DNA from: a bacterium
Lineage (GTDB): Bacteria; DYJV01; JALVYZ01
Assembly (NCBI GenBank): GCA_027037705.1
Contig: JALVYZ010000117.1
Location: 1-14,293, forward strand
Direction of reading: 5' to 3'
Length of the DNA: 14,293 nt
Under the pieces are notes generated by a model. It did not search any database, was not told where the DNA came from, and saw only the letters and a program-made list of their open reading frames with translations. Positions 14,003-14,293 of the stretch are shown here, piece by piece; position 1 is the first letter of the stretch; every line of letters starts with the position of its first letter. A program made the position numbers and the translations under genes.

Positions 14003-14293
14003 AAATGATTTTGTGTTTAATTGCATATTTAACAAGACCTGCTGTGTTGTGAATTCCTAATTTATTCATTATTTTTTTTCTATGTGTGTCAACAGTTCTT
14101 ACACTTATACATAGAGTATCAGCTATTTTTTGATTAGTATAACCTTCAGCAATTAATTGTAATATCTCAATTTCCCTGGGACTTAGAATATTATCAACTT
14201 TTTCATTTTCATTATTTGAAAAATAAATTTTTTGGAAAATTGGTATGGATTCTAATGAGGATGAAACAAATTTTTTTCCTGACTTAACCATTT
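13995..14293 (-). CDS. NarL/LuxR-type response regulator, C-terminal part
   Basis: The visible 98 or so residues run into the right edge of the window, so the gene is cut there. The piece KSGKKFVSSSL is the typical linker between a receiver domain and a LuxR-type HTH in NarL/FixJ proteins, so the receiver domain should lie outside the window. The first ATG inside the window is probably an internal methionine. The HTH domain (about residues 36-95) is complete: LSPREIEILQLIAEGYTNQK, then IADTLCISVRTVDTHRKKIM as the DNA-contacting part, and NKLGIHNTAGLVKYAI. It should bind DNA as a dimer under control of a histidine kinase not present here. The stop is TAA at 13995-13997, followed by the possible terminator listed. 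Confidence 0.9.
   Translation of the reverse strand, partial: MVKSGKKFVSSSLESIPIFQKIYFSNNENEKVDNILSPREIEILQLIAEGYTNQKIADTLCISVRTVDTHRKKIMNKLGIHNTAGLVKYAIKHKIISI

Noticed and set aside
1-14293. CRISPR array, tRNA, rRNA, insertion sequence or prophage
   Set aside because: No spaced direct repeats, cloverleaf or rRNA-like sequence, transposase or phage gene was seen; the many A and T runs are background composition.

Overview
This window is a stretch of very AT-rich, densely packed bacterial chromosome. It codes for 19 proteins, two of them cut by the window edges. Most of the genes are housekeeping genes: RimO, HU, PgsA, RecG, TrmL, MnmE and an FKBP-type prolyl isomerase. The soluble lytic transglycosylase with a signal peptide, the FapA-like and PilZ proteins, and the SlyD-like FKBP suggest a diderm, probably anaerobic and possibly motile bacterium. 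Gene content and codon bias resemble low-GC Deferribacterota or related deltaproteobacterial-type lineages. That placement is an impression from family content, not a measured result. I see no tRNA, rRNA, CRISPR array, insertion sequence or prophage gene.

Left block, minus strand (1-4789), transcribed right to left. A cytidylate kinase-like gene, a DUF1992 gene and rimO overlap one another by 1 and 4 bases. HU follows with its own promoter, whose -35 box contains the rimO stop codon, and it ends at a strong intrinsic terminator. A lytic transglycosylase gene starts immediately at the U-tract of that terminator. It overlaps pgsA, which abuts a GT2 glycosyltransferase gene. That gene overlaps the start of an unidentified gene, with a faint ParB-like look, that leaves the window on the left.

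Middle block, plus strand (4889-11762), divergent from the left block across a 99-base promoter region. Eight genes are packed with overlaps or one-base gaps: yjbQ-type, HIT, FapA-like, PilZ, recG, a PPP-type metallophosphatase, trmL and mnmE. This looks like one operon that mixes tRNA modification (trmL, mnmE), DNA repair (recG), probable nucleotide clean-up (HIT and phosphatase) and a FapA/PilZ pair of the kind linked to motility or cyclic-di-GMP.

Right block (11829-14293). A nitronate monooxygenase/FabK-like flavoprotein gene on the plus strand carries an unusual C-terminal four-cysteine cluster. It converges, with a 32-base overlap, on a minus-strand pair: an FKBP gene followed by an orphan tetrapyrrole-methylase-family gene. 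The end of a NarL/LuxR-type response regulator gene enters from the right edge.

I found no convincing new multi-gene system. The items most worth a second look are the terminator fused to the transglycosylase start, the Cys4 tail of the FabK-like protein, the GC-rich perfect palindrome at the start of the orphan methylase gene, and the FapA/PilZ pair embedded in a housekeeping operon.
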